Part shown: one piece after another, positions 1-9,720 of the stretch | How positions within the stretch are numbered: position 1 is the stretch's first letter | How the letters are laid out: each line of letters starts with the position of its first letter | Source of the DNA: Clostridiales bacterium | Lineage (GTDB): Bacteria; Bacillota; Clostridia; Christensenellales; CAG-917 | Assembly: GCA_022009995.1 (NCBI GenBank) | Contig: CP091734.1 | Coordinates: 372,001-436,000, forward strand | Direction of reading: 5' to 3' | Length of the DNA: 64,000 nucleotides | Notes under the pieces: generated by a model | Database searches by the model: none | Seen by the model: the letters and a program-made list of their open reading frames with translations, nothing else | What the model was told of the DNA's origin: nothing | Program-made: the position numbers and the translations under genes

Positions 1-524
1 TTTTTGATTTTGTCGGGTTTCAGGTTTTTTTCGGCGGAGTCTTCGCGCATTACGTCGTGATAATCGTTTGCGGATATGACGTATTCATCGTACGGCAAAA
101 ACTCTTCCTTATAAAAGAAATCGTGATAATCGGATTTTTTCACGCTTTCAAAATACTTCCACGGGGCGGGCGTCATACATTCGCCGCACCAGTATCCGCC
201 GCAAAGCACGCCGTACGGCGTCATTTTGAAGGTATGGCCGTTTGCACATTCCCACAGCGTTTTGCGCTTGAAATCCACGCCGCGGGTACTCACGTCAAAA
301 CATTTTCCGCCGCGCGCCGCCGCATAAGTTTTCAGGTCGTTTTCGGTAAGATACGGCGAGTTTTCGCTCTCGTAAAACCCGGGCGGATCGCCGCTTTCCG
401 TTTGGGTTATCGAAACGTCCGAAATTTTCAAAGGAAGTTCCCTTATTTTGTCGTATCCGCCGTAAAAAACGTTAACTCTGTCGTTCATTCCGTTTTCCTG
501 CCAATAGTACGGCGAATTTGTCAT
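1..524 (-). CDS. Partial Cys-rich protein with zinc-ribbon-like segment, unknown function
   Basis: The minus strand is open from an ATG at 524 to the window edge, giving about 174 residues with no 3' end. The start overlaps the stop of the upstream dehydrogenase gene (ATGA), so the two are probably translationally coupled. I do not recognise the family. Cys75, Cys93, His97, Cys108 and a CxxC at 113-116 (YWCGEC) could form a metal site; the WECANGH and WCGEC pieces resemble zinc-ribbon domains. The C-terminal part is rich in Tyr, Asp and Lys. Codon use matches neighbouring genes and the frame has no stops, which favours a real gene. The metal site is inference. Confidence 0.65.
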   Translation of the reverse strand, partial: MTNSPYYWQENGMNDRVNVFYGGYDKIRELPLKISDVSITQTESGDPPGFYESENSPYLTENDLKTYAAARGGKCFDVSTRGVDFKRKTLWECANGHTFKMTPYGVLCGGYWCGECMTPAPWKYFESVKKSDYHDFFYKEEFLPYDEYVISANDYHDVMREDSAEKNLKPDKIK

Positions 525-1505
525 AATCGACAGTTTTGACACGATAAACTTCTTAATAAGCGGTGATAAAGTGCCGAATATGCGATTTGAGTTTTTACCA
601 AGTTTTCGGTGATATATCTTTCGACGCTGACTTTTTCAATGCCGAATGCGTCTTGTAAAACTCTTCCGTCCTTTATCCACGCGCCGAATCCGCACCGTTT
701 TACAAACCATCTCGGCTCGGCAATTTTGTCGACGTTGAGTTTAAGCTTTCCCGCAATATTTACAACGAAATCGCGATATATTTCGCGCTCGCCGCAGCCG
801 ACGTCGTAAATCGCGTTTTCTTTCACTTTCTTTTCGTTTTCGTCAATGCTTACGACAAGCCTGAATATCACTTCCGACAGTTCTTCCGCCGTGATAAACT
901 CGGCGGGCGCGTCAAGCGGATTTGAAAATCATCGCGCCGTCAAGCATACGTTTTACAAAAGTTTCGTCCGCGACGGGGGCGGTACGGAGCACGTAAAAAC
1001 CTTTTATTCCGCTTTCGACAAGGTATCTTTCGCCGCGAAGTTTCGACACGCTCGCAAGGTCGTAATAAGCGGGCATTGCGGGGTGTCCGACCGCCGCGTA
1101 CGGCCGTTTCATCGTTCTTCCGCCGTATATGCCCGTTGTCGACAGCTCGATAATCTTTGCGTCCGAGCCCGTTTCGATAACGGCGTCGACAAGGTTTTTC
1201 GTATAAAAATAATTGACCTTTTCCGCAAAATCGGGAAAATGCTCGCTTTCGGGCATGCCGACGAAATCAAGGTTCAATATATAATCGGCTGCCGCGACAA
1301 GTTCCTTCGTTTCCTGAAAATCAAGCGGCGAGAAATCGCTGACAATGACGTTTTCGCCGTAATTTCGGATAAGTGCGTCGACGCGGTCGCTTTCACGCAC
1401 GCGCACGGGCGCAATCACGCGCATATTTCCGTTTTTTATAAGTTTTTCGGCGACGAGATACGCAAGGCTCGTATGCATACCCGTCACAAGCGCAGTTTTT
1501 CTCAT
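521..1505 (-). CDS. NAD-dependent epimerase/dehydratase-like (extended SDR) protein, frameshifted
   Basis: The N-terminal part (from ATG at 1505) has a Rossmann-type start, KTALVTGMHTSLAYLVAEKL, followed by a sugar-epimerase-like pattern with ILNLDFVGMP, STTGIYGGR and a SVSKLRGERYL helix. A strict YxxxK catalytic pair is not obvious, so activity is uncertain. The frame ends early at about 912, but PLDAPAEFITAEELSEVIF continues in another frame just past the break and runs to 521, ending with DVGCGEREIY and a C-terminal helix. The total of about 325 residues is normal for extended SDRs. The break near 905-915 is a one- or two-base indel, probably a sequencing error. Substrate unknown. Confidence 0.75.
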
Positions 1506-1581
1506 AGGGATATTTTACCACATCGCGCGATGCCTTTCAACCGTTGTCGCAAAATTCCGCAAAAAAGAAGAGCGGATTTTC

Positions 1582-1611
1582 CAAACAAAAAACCCGTCCG
1601 AAGACGGGTTT
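1582..1611 (-). terminator. Intrinsic terminator after rpsI
   Basis: Read on the minus strand, an 8-bp stem AACCCGTC/GACGGGTT with a TTCG loop is followed by a T-rich tract. It lies directly downstream of the rpsI stop. Confidence 0.85.
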
Positions 1612-1628
1612 CGATTTTGAAACGAAAA

Positions 1629-2045
1629 TTAACGTTTGCTGAACTGCGGAGCCTTTCTTGCTTTTTTAAGGCCGTATTTCTTACGTTCTTTCGCACGCGG
1701 ATCACGGGTAAGGTAACCTTCCTTTTTAAGCGCGCTGCGAAGTTCGGGTTCTGCAACGATAAGAGCGCGGGCGATGCCGTGACGGATTGCGCCTGCCTGA
1801 CCGGTGTAGCCGCCGCCGCACACGTTTACGAAAACGTCGTATTTGTCAAGCGTGTTCGTGAGAACAAGGGGTTGACGGACGATAAGTTTCATCGTGTCCT
1901 GCGGGAAGTATTCGGTAATATCGCGTTTATTGATTACGATTGCGCCTTCTCCGCCGGGGATAAGACGAACGCGGGCGATGGCCTTTTTACGACGGCCGGT
2001 GCCCCAATATTGAACTTTTTTCTTTGCGGTTTTTTTAGTTGCCAT
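1629..2045 (-). CDS. rpsI: Ribosomal protein S9 (uS9)
   Basis: 138 residues, typical length. S9 of the small ribosomal subunit contacts 16S rRNA and the P-site tRNA through its C-terminal tail. Seen directly: the GTGRRKKAIARVRL motif near residue 15, the GGGYTGQAGAIRHGIARAL block around 77-95, and the invariant basic tail KAPQFSKR. It follows rplM by 12 bp, the usual rplM-rpsI pair. The frame is intact. An intrinsic terminator lies immediately downstream. Confidence 0.98.
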   Translation of the reverse strand: MATKKTAKKKVQYWGTGRRKKAIARVRLIPGGEGAIVINKRDITEYFPQDTMKLIVRQPLVLTNTLDKYDVFVNVCGGGYTGQAGAIRHGIARALIVAEPELRSALKKEGYLTRDPRAKERKKYGLKKARKAPQFSKR

Positions 2046-2057
2046 AATTACACCTCA

Positions 2058-2486
2058 TTAGAACTTCAACTCAACGGGCTGTTGTGCCTGATGATTATGC
2101 TCGTTGCCGGCATACACGTGGAGTTTTTTAATCATCGTACGGCCGATAGCGTTTTTGGGAAGCATACCCTTGACGGCTTTGTATACGACGAATTCGGGTT
2201 TTTCGGCCATAAGTTTCTTGTATTGAACTTCTTTGAGACCGCCGATGTAACCCGTATGATAACGGTAGTATTTCTTTTCAAGTTTTTTACCGGTGAGGCG
2301 AACCTTATCGGCATTGATGATAATGACGTAATCGCCCGTATCGACGTTGGGAGTGAACGTGGGTTTATTTTTACCGCGAAGAACCATCGCGACCTGACTT
2401 GCAAGACGACCGAGAACCATATCGGTAGCGTCGACCACATACCACTTTCTTTCGACTTCCGCGGGCTTTGCCATATAAGTTTTCAT
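2058..2486 (-). CDS. rplM: Ribosomal protein L13 (uL13)
   Basis: 142 residues, full length. L13 is an early-assembly protein of the large subunit. Visible family blocks are RKWYVVDATDMVLGRLAS near the N-terminus, GDYVIIINADKVRLTGKK in the middle, and GMLPKNAIGR followed by LHVYAGNEHNHQAQQP at the C-terminus. The ATG at 2486 is preceded by an AGGAGG about 10 nt upstream. A consensus promoter lies about 105 nt upstream, so rplM-rpsI has its own promoter inside the larger ecf-truA block and a leader of roughly 100 nt. Confidence 0.98.
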   Translation of the reverse strand: MKTYMAKPAEVERKWYVVDATDMVLGRLASQVAMVLRGKNKPTFTPNVDTGDYVIIINADKVRLTGKKLEKKYYRYHTGYIGGLKEVQYKKLMAEKPEFVVYKAVKGMLPKNAIGRTMIKKLHVYAGNEHNHQAQQPVELKF

Positions 2487-2591
2487 AATGGTAAAGACCT
2501 CCTAACAATTAAAATGTAAGCGTTTTGGGCGTACAATAATTACAAGGGGCTAACTTTATAACCAATGTACAATCCTAAATTTGACTTATAT

Positions 2592-2620
2592 ATAATATCC
2601 AAGAAAAAAATTGTTGTCAA
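2592..2620 (-). promoter_or_regulatory. Sigma-A promoter for rplM-rpsI
   Basis: On the minus strand, TTGACA (2620-2615) and TATTAT (2597-2592) are separated by 17 nt. The resulting leader of about 100 nt contains a possible short stem (GGTTAT/TTAGCC). An autoregulatory L13-type leader is possible, but I cannot assign it to a known RNA family. Confidence 0.8.
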
Positions 2621-2687
2621 GCATAAAACGTCATTTTCGACGTCAAAAGATTGTTTTTTCGGCAAATTTAACGTTTTCCGGCCGAAA

Positions 2688-3423
2688 TTATTTGTATTTC
2701 ACCGAATAAAGCGTGAGCCCTTTTGCGGGAAGAGTTTTGCCCGCGCGCACCCTGTCGCCGGATTTTATTATGTCTTCGACGTCGTTTGCGGCGATTTTTC
2801 CTTTGCCGACGTCAACGAGCGTGCCTGCGATAATCCGCACCATATTGTACAAAAATCCGTTGCCCGTAACTCTGATTTCGACGTCTTCGCCGTTTTTTAT
2901 TATTTCGACTTTTTCAACCGTCCTTACGGTGTCCTTTACGCTGCTTCCCGACGCCTCGAAACACCTGAAATCGTGCGTGCCTTCGATAAACCGCGCGGCT
3001 TTTTCCATTTCCGCAAAATCAAGGGGGACGCATATATTTTCCGCCGTGGCGTTTTTCAGCGGATTGAGATGCGGCGACAGATAAAGTTTATAAACGTACG
3101 TTTTTTCTTTTGCCTGAAACCTTGCGTGAAAATCGGGCGATACTTCCTCGCAACTCAAAACCCTGACGTCTTCCGGGAGCATAGTGTTTATCGCAAAAGG
3201 AATTTTTTCGGCAGGGATCGACGTTTCCGCGTCGAAATGCGCGACTTGTCCGAGAGCATGCACCCCGGCGTCCGTCCTGCCGCTGCCCGTAACGGCGGTT
3301 TGCGCCGAACAGTTTTGAAAACGCGTTTTCCAGCACGCTTTGAACGCTCGTTCCGTTTTTCTGAGTCTGCCAGCCGCAGTAATTCGTGCCGAGATACGAT
3401 ACGGTGATTTTATAGCGTTTCAT
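2688..3423 (-). CDS. truA: tRNA pseudouridine synthase A, one frameshift
   Basis: TruA converts U38-U40 of tRNA anticodon arms to pseudouridine. The start is ATG at 3423 (MKRYKITVSYLGTNYCGWQ), overlapping the ecfT stop as TGATG. The catalytic-Asp motif GSGRTDAGVHALGQ and the C-terminal TGNGFLYNMVRIIAGTLVDVG motif are present. The frame shifts between KLFGA and TAVTGSGRTD at an AAA run (about 3299-3301 on plus); removing one A restores a continuous protein of about 245 residues, the normal length. I read this as an indel error, not decay. Position after ecfT is conserved in Bacillota. Confidence 0.93.
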
Positions 3424-4235
3424 CAGAACAATCCCCCGAAAACGTACTTGTCGACAATGACCAGCGCAAGGTATCCGCCGACGACAAGTATGCCGACGAT
3501 ATCCGAGCCTTTGATTTTCTGCACCTTGTATTTCGTGCGGTTTTCGGTTGCGTTGTAACACCTTGCGTCCAGCGCGAACGCAAGCTCGTCGGCACGCCTG
3601 AACGCGTTGACGAAAAGCGGAATAAGCACGGGCAAAAGCGCCTTCGCGCGCTGATGCAGATGCCCCGTGTCGAACGTCGCGCCCCTTGCCTTCTGCGCGT
3701 TCATAATCTTTTGCGTTTCTTCCATAAGAGTCGGGATAAACCTTAACGCAATCGACATGATTACGGCGATATCGTGCACGGGAATTTTGACGTATTTCAG
3801 CGGAGTCATAAGGCTTTCAAGCCCGTCCGTAAGTTCCGTAGGAGTTGTCGTAAGAGTAAGGAAAGTTGTGCCGATAACCAAAAAAGTGAGCCTTAAAGCC
3901 ATCATTATGGCATAATTAAGTCCGTAATCGGTAATTGTGAATATCCACCAGTGCGCGATGACTTTGCCCGTCTTCACAAAAAACAGGTTGAGCAGCGCGG
4001 TGATTACAAGTATCACCGTAATGCGCTTCACCGATTTCAGAATCTTCGTGATCGGCACTTTCGAAACAAGCGAAAACGCCAGAATAAATATGAGCGTTAC
4101 GGCGTATCCGAAGTAACTCGAAATAAAGAAAATCGCCGCGATATATAAAATCATCAGAAGAATTTTGACGCGGGCGTCCATGCGGTGCACGACGGAATCG
4201 GAAGGATAATATTGTCCGAAAGTCAGATCTTTCAT
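3423..4235 (-). CDS. ecfT: Energy-coupling factor transporter transmembrane protein EcfT
   Basis: The scaffold subunit of group II ECF importers, which links the two ATPases to exchangeable vitamin-binding S components. About 270 residues with four to five hydrophobic helices in the N-terminal half and the two coupling motifs KARGA and LDARCY in the cytoplasmic C-terminal part. I chose ATG at 4235: it overlaps the ecfA2 stop (ATGA) and has GGAGGG about 7 nt upstream. An upstream in-frame GTG would place that Shine-Dalgarno inside the gene. No S component lies in the window, as is usual for a shared module. Confidence 0.95.
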   Translation of the reverse strand: MKDLTFGQYYPSDSVVHRMDARVKILLMILYIAAIFFISSYFGYAVTLIFILAFSLVSKVPITKILKSVKRITVILVITALLNLFFVKTGKVIAHWWIFTITDYGLNYAIMMALRLTFLVIGTTFLTLTTTPTELTDGLESLMTPLKYVKIPVHDIAVIMSIALRFIPTLMEETQKIMNAQKARGATFDTGHLHQRAKALLPVLIPLFVNAFRRADELAFALDARCYNATENRTKYKVQKIKGSDIVGILVVGGYLALVIVDKYVFGGLF

Positions 4236-5083
4236 CTTTTCTCCCTCCACTTTACGACGGCTTCCACAAAGTCGTTTGCCGTAACGATGTCGTCCGGAAG
4301 TTCGACGCCGCGCGCTTTCAGTTCGTTTTTAAGTTTTATCGCGGTCGGAATATCCAGCCCGATTTCTTCAAGTTCTTCCGCGTGTTTGAAAAGTTCTTTC
4401 GGCGTGCCGTGAAAACGCAATTTTCCGTGTTCGAGCACGGCGATTTTGTTTGCGACCTCACTTATTTCGTCCATATTGTGCGACACCATTATTATGGTTT
4501 TTACGGTGGTTTCTTTCAATTTCGCGATAAGGTCGAACATTTCGATGCGGCCGACGGGATCGAGCCCTGCCGTAGGCTCGTCCAGAACAAGGATTTGCGG
4601 GCGCATTGCGATAACGCCGGCGATTGCGACGCGGCGTTTTTGTCCGCCCGACAGTTCAAACGGCGAACGTTCTTTGAATTGTTCGTAATCGAGCCCCACC
4701 GTTTCGACGGCTTCTTTCACCCTTTCAGCGATTTCGTCCTTTTTGAGCCCCAGATTTTTCGGGCCGAACGACACGTCTTTTTCCACCGTTTCGTCAAAAA
4801 GCTGATATTCGGGATACTGGAAAACCATGCCGACTTCCGCGCGGAGTTTTTTCAAATCGGGCTTGTTGTGCAACTCGATCCCGTCGACGGTAATTTTACC
4901 CGACGTGAGTTTTATAAGCCCGTTAAGGTGCTGAATGAAAGTGGATTTTCCGCTGCCCGTCGCGCCGATGATTCCCAAAAAATCGCCATCTTCGACCGTG
5001 AGCGAAATATTGTCAAGCGCCTTATGCTCGAACGGGGTTTTGGGGGAATATACGTATGACAGATTTTCAATTACTATCGACAT
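4232..5083 (-). CDS. ecfA2: ECF transporter ATP-binding subunit EcfA2
   Basis: 283 residues. One of the two different ATPases that power ECF importers. Walker A GATGSGKST near residue 40, the signature LSGGQKRR, Walker B ILVLDEPTAGLDP and the switch MVSHNMDE are all visible. The longer N-terminal strand containing YSPKTPFEHKALDNISL is typical of A2 rather than A1. It overlaps ecfA1 upstream by 10 bp and ecfT downstream by 4 bp, so the three are one translational unit. Confidence 0.96.
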   Translation of the reverse strand: MSIVIENLSYVYSPKTPFEHKALDNISLTVEDGDFLGIIGATGSGKSTFIQHLNGLIKLTSGKITVDGIELHNKPDLKKLRAEVGMVFQYPEYQLFDETVEKDVSFGPKNLGLKKDEIAERVKEAVETVGLDYEQFKERSPFELSGGQKRRVAIAGVIAMRPQILVLDEPTAGLDPVGRIEMFDLIAKLKETTVKTIIMVSHNMDEISEVANKIAVLEHGKLRFHGTPKELFKHAEELEEIGLDIPTAIKLKNELKARGVELPDDIVTANDFVEAVVKWREKR

Positions 5084-5898
5084 ATCGCGTCAATCAGATC
5101 AGCCGCGTGCAACACGTCGGCTTCTCCGACAGCCCCCCTTTCTTTCAATTTAACGTAAATTTGGTTTATCAACGGAAGAGTGAGTTTATATTGCGAAACG
5201 TCCTGCTTAAACAGTTCTTTTGGCGAATCTTCAAAAACTTTGCTGCCGTCTTTCATGACGATTACCCTGTCGCAATCCACTATTTCGTCCATGTGATGGG
5301 TGATATGCACGACGGTAATTCCTTCTTCCTTGTTGAGTTTTTTCACGACGTTCATGACGTCGCGACGACCTGCGGGATCCAGCATCGACGTGGATTCGTC
5401 AAGCACGATAACGCGCGGTTTCATTGCAAGAATCCCCGCAATCGCGATACGCTGTTTTTGTCCGCCGCTCATATTGTGCGGCGTCGCGCGGCGATATTCC
5501 AGCATGTTTACGGCGGTCAGCGCATCGGTGATGCGACGGCCGATTTCTTCACGCGGGACTCCCAGGTTTTCGGGACCGAAAGCCACGTCGTCTTCAACGA
5601 TGCTCGCCACCATCTGGTTGTCGGGATTCTGAAACACGACGCCGACGTTTTTCCTGATTTCGTAAATATTTTTGTCGTCTTTCGTGTTATGACCGAAAAC
5701 GAAAACGTTGCCCGAACGCGGCAGAAGAAGCCCGTTAAGATGCTTCGCAAGCGTGGATTTTCCGCTGCCGTTTGCGCCGACCAATGCCAAAAACTCCCCT
5801 TCGTTTACCGAAAAGGAGACGTTTTTCAAAGCGTCGACGGGCTTTGAGTCGTACGACTTATAGCGATAGCTTACGTTTTCGACCTTAATGATTTCCAT
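5074..5898 (-). CDS. ecfA1: ECF transporter ATP-binding subunit EcfA1
   Basis: 274 residues and the first gene of the block. Walker A GANGSGKST, Q-loop VFQNPDNQMV, signature MSGGQKQR, Walker B VIVLDESTSMLDP and VVHITHHMDE are all present. DESTSMLD marks the A1 type. The start at ATG 5898 is preceded by TGAGG. It pairs with EcfA2 as a heterodimer. A promoter with TTGCCA-17-TACAAT lies just upstream, divergent from nifJ. Confidence 0.96.
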   Translation of the reverse strand: MEIIKVENVSYRYKSYDSKPVDALKNVSFSVNEGEFLALVGANGSGKSTLAKHLNGLLLPRSGNVFVFGHNTKDDKNIYEIRKNVGVVFQNPDNQMVASIVEDDVAFGPENLGVPREEIGRRITDALTAVNMLEYRRATPHNMSGGQKQRIAIAGILAMKPRVIVLDESTSMLDPAGRRDVMNVVKKLNKEEGITVVHITHHMDEIVDCDRVIVMKDGSKVFEDSPKELFKQDVSQYKLTLPLINQIYVKLKERGAVGEADVLHAADLIDAICR

Positions 5899-5916
5899 AA
5901 AACCTCAATCGGAAAT

Positions 5917-5945
5917 ATTGTAGCATAACGCGGCGATTTTGGCAA
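5917..5945 (-). promoter_or_regulatory. Probable sigma-A promoter for the ecf-truA block
   Basis: TTGCCA (5945-5940) and TACAAT (5922-5917) with a 17-nt spacer on the minus strand, about 20 nt upstream of ecfA1. Confidence 0.6.
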
Positions 5946-6004
5946 AGATATTGACGGCAATAAAAAATATTGTATAAATACAATGGTTTGTGTAACGAAT
6001 AAGG

Positions 6005-6033
6005 TTGACAATTTAAGAGCGAAATTTTATAAT
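6005..6033 (+). promoter_or_regulatory. Consensus sigma-A promoter for nifJ
   Basis: TTGACA (6005-6010), a 17-nt spacer and TATAAT (6028-6033): a perfect consensus about 70 nt before the nifJ start, in keeping with a highly expressed central metabolic gene. A second weaker element, TTGACG-16-TATAAA, lies about 50 nt further upstream. Confidence 0.85.
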
Positions 6034-6104
6034 TACGCTTGCATAATTAATTTATTTATCTATATATCGTAAAATTTATACGTTATAAACAAACGGAGGT
6101 TCAA

Positions 6105-9100
6105 ATGAGTACAAAAATGACCATTGACGGTAACACCGCGGCCGCTCATATCGCTTACGCTTTAAGCGAAGTTGCCGCAATCTACCCCATCACGCCGTCC
6201 TCGCCTATGGCAGAAAACGCCGACGAGTGGGCAACTGCGGGCAGAAAAAACATTTTCGGTCAGAAGGTTCGCATCGCCGAGATGCAATCCGAAGCGGGCG
6301 CAGCGGGCGCCGTACACGGCAGTCTTTCGGCAGGCGCGCTGACCACCACTTTCACGGCAAGCCAGGGCTTACTGTTGATGATTCCCAATATGTACAAAAT
6401 CGCCGGCGAATTATTGCCCTCGGTTTTCCACGTAAGCGCACGTGCGCTTGCTTATCACGCGCTTAACATTTTCGGCGACCACAGCGACGTTATGGCGTGC
6501 CGTCAGACGGGCTTTGCAATGCTTGCAAGTTGCAGCGTTCAGGAAGTCATGGATCTGGCTCTCGTCGCACACCTTTCAACCCTTCGCGCAAGCGTACCTT
6601 TCCTTCACTTCTTCGACGGCTTCCGCACCTCGCACGAAGTTTCGAAAATCGAAATGATCGACTACGAAGACATCAAGAAAATCGTCGATATGAAGGATAT
6701 CGAAAAGTTCAAAAAACGCGCTCTGAACCCCGAGCATCCGCAACTTAACGGCACCGCTCAGAACCCCGATATTTACTTCCAGGGACGCGAAGCCGGCAAC
6801 AAATACTACGACGCCGTTCCCGAAATCGTGGAAGAAATGATGAAAAAGGTCGAGGGTATCACCGGCCGTAAATACAACCTGTTCGATTACTACGGCGCAA
6901 AAGACGCCGAAAAGGTTATCGTCATTATGGGCAGCGGCGCGGAAGCAGCCGAAGAAACCGTCGATTACCTTAACGCGAAAGGACAAAAAGTCGGTCTTAT
7001 CAAAGTTCGTCTTTACCGCCCGTTCCGCGCGGACAAACTCGTTGCGGCACTTCCCAAAACCTGCAAATACATCTCCGTCATGGACAGGACGAAAGAAAGC
7101 GGCAGCCTTGGCGAGCCTTTGTATCTTGACGTCGTCGCGGCACTTGCGGAACAAGGCGTTACCGGCATGAAAGTTCTCGGCGGCCGTTACGGTTTGGGCA
7201 GCAAGGAATTCAATCCTTCGATGATCAACGCCATCTATGAAACATGGGCGGCGAAAACAAAAACCACTTCACGGTCGGTATCAACGACGACGTGACTCAT
7301 TCTTCGCTGAAAGTCGTTGAAAAAATCGACGCTTCCCCGAAGGACGCAATCCGTTGCAAGTTCTACGGACTCGGCTCCGACGGCACGGTCGGCAGCAACA
7401 AAAACAGCATCAAGATTATCGGTAACTACACCGAAAAATACGCTCAGGCATACTTCGCATACGACAGCAAAAAGTCGGGCGGTCTGACCGTATCGCACCT
7501 GCGTTTCGGCGACACTCCCATCAAATCGTCCTATCTTATCGACACGGCGGATTTCGTGGCTTGCCACAATCCTTCCTACGTCACGAAGTACGATATGGTC
7601 AGCGACCTTAAAGACGGTGGCACCTTCCTTCTGAACAGCATCTGGAAGCCCGAAGAAATGGACGCTATGCTCCCCGCCGAAATGAAGCGCACCATCGCAA
7701 GAAAACACATTAAGTTCTATACCATCGACGCAATCGACATCGTCACCAAAATCGGTCTCGGCAACCGTATCAGCACCACAATGCAGTCGGCATTCTTCTA
7801 TCTTGCAGGCGTAATGCCCTATGAAGAAGCCAACAAACATATGAAAGAATTCGTCGTCAAGTCTTTCAGCAAGAAAGGCGAAGCGGTCGTAAACATGAAC
7901 TTTGCGGCAATCGACGACGCGGTTTCCGGACTTGTCGAGGTTAAATATCCCGAAAGCTGGAAAGACGCAACCACCGGCGCGGAAGTCAAACCCGTCACCG
8001 ACGATCCTTACTACAAGGCTTTGTCGAACCTATGCTCGCACAAAAAGGCGACAGCCTTCCCGTTTCCGAAATCGAAGCCGACGGCCACGTTCCCACCGCA
8101 ACCACTCGTTTTGAAAAACGCGGCGTTGCAGTTAACGTCCCCGCTTGGATCAGCGAAAACTGCATCCAGTGCAACCAGTGCGCGTTCGTTTGCCCGCATG
8201 CGGCAATCCGCCCCGTGCTTCAACCCGCGGAAGTTCTTGAAAACGCTCCCGAAACCTTCGTTACGAAGGACGCGACGGGCTTTAAGGGCTTCAAATACAG
8301 AATGCAGGTTTCCGCCCTTGACTGTACCGGTTGCGGAAGCTGCGCGAACGTTTGCCCCGCAAAGGTAAAAGCCCTTACCATGATTCCCTTGGAAGACGCT
8401 TTGAAGAACGGCGAAGAAAAGAACTGGGATTACTCGGTCGATCTTCCCGACACCCCCGCGGACTTCAACGTCAACACCGTCAAAGGCAGCCAGTTCAAAC
8501 AACCTTTGTTTGAGTTCTCGGGCGCATGTGCAGGCTGCGGCGAAACTCCTTATATCAAGGTCATCACCCAACTCTTCGGCGACAGAATGGTCATCGCAAA
8601 CGCAACGGGTTGCTCGTCAATCTACGGCGGAAGCGCGCCTACCTGCCCGTATTCGAAGAACAAGAAAGGTCACGGCCCCGCTTGGTCGAACAGCTTGTTT
8701 GAAGACAACGCGGAATTCGGCTACGGCATCAACCTTGCTTACAAATACAGACGTAACGAACTGAAAGACCTCGTTGCACAACTCGCCCTCGTCCTTAAAG
8801 ACAACGCGGATTGCAAGGAAGCCTGCGACAACTGGATCAACAACATGAACGACGCCGAAGGCAGCAAACGCACCGCGGCGGAACTCGTGAAAGTCATCAC
8901 CGCGCAAAAAGGCGCAAGCGCAGACGCGGACGTTCTTATCGAAGAAATCCTTAAACGCGAAGATTGCCTTATCAAGAAATCCGTATGGATCTTCGGCGGC
9001 GACGGCTGGGCATACGACATCGGCTACGGCGGACTCGACCACGTTATCGCGTCGGGCGAAGACGTAAATATCCTCGTCCTTGACACCGAAGTTTACAGCA

Positions 9101-9621
9101 ACACCGGCGGACAGGCAAGTAAATCCACCCCGACGGGCTCGGTCGCAAAATTCGCGGCAGGCGGCAAACTCACAAAGAAGAAAGACCTTGGCAAAATCGC
9201 CATGACTTACGAATACGTTTACGTCGCAGAATGCTCCATGGGCGCGGACAAAGCGCAATTCGTCAAGGCAATTTCCGAGGCCGAAGCGTATCACGGACCT
9301 TCCCTTATCATTTGCTACGCGCCGTGCATCAACCACGGTATCAATATGAGCAAATCGCAGAACGAGGAAAAACTTGCGGTTGAAAGCGGATATTGGCAAC
9401 TTTATCGCTACAACCCCTCGCTCATCGAAAAAGGACAAAATCCGTTCAGCCTCGACAGCAAGAAACCGACCGGCGATTATCAGGCGTTCCTTATGGGCGA
9501 AAACCGCTACGCACAGCTTGCAAAGGCGAAACCCGAAGTCGCGAAAGAACTCTTCGCAAGGAACGAAAAAGAAGCGCGTATCCGTTACGAAGAATACAGC
9601 GAAATGGCAAAACACGAATAA
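6105..9621 (+). CDS. nifJ: Pyruvate:ferredoxin (flavodoxin) oxidoreductase, two frameshifts
   Basis: Oxidatively decarboxylates pyruvate to acetyl-CoA while reducing ferredoxin; the hallmark of anaerobic metabolism. It starts at ATG 6105 after GGAGGT. Domain order is normal: N-terminal TPP-pyrimidine domain (AIYPITPSSPMAENADEWA), CoA-binding and gamma domains, two 4Fe-4S clusters at about residues 686 (CIQCNQCAFVCP) and 740 (CTGCGSCANVCP), then the TPP domain with GACAGCGETPY and GGDGWAYDIGYGG near 965. The frame breaks at an AAA run (7240-7242) and a TTT run (8020-8022); adding one base at each restores about 1,172 residues, the normal single-chain length. The breaks are almost certainly base-calling errors. 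Confidence 0.96.
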
Positions 9622-9631
9622 TTTTACCAAA

Positions 9632-9663
9632 CAAAAACCCTCGCTTGTGCGAGGGTTTTTTAT
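9632..9663 (+). terminator. Intrinsic terminator after nifJ
   Basis: AACCCTCGC stem, TTGT loop and GCGAGGGTT stem followed by a T run, 11 nt after the nifJ stop. Confidence 0.9.
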
Positions 9664-9720
9664 TGCCGTTTTTCGGCATATATGATTTTGTTTTATGTGA
9701 TTTTCCGCCCGTAATGCGGT

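Noticed and set aside
846..2519. Long plus-strand open frame opposite rpsI, rplM and the SDR gene
   Set aside because: It is the reverse reading of well-conserved ribosomal protein genes; its codons and Phe/His-rich product look like an antisense shadow.
6105..9621. Programmed frameshifting or split subunits in pyruvate:ferredoxin oxidoreductase
   Set aside because: Breaks fall inside domains at ordinary three-base homopolymers with no slippery heptamer or downstream pseudoknot, and similar breaks occur in many unrelated genes.
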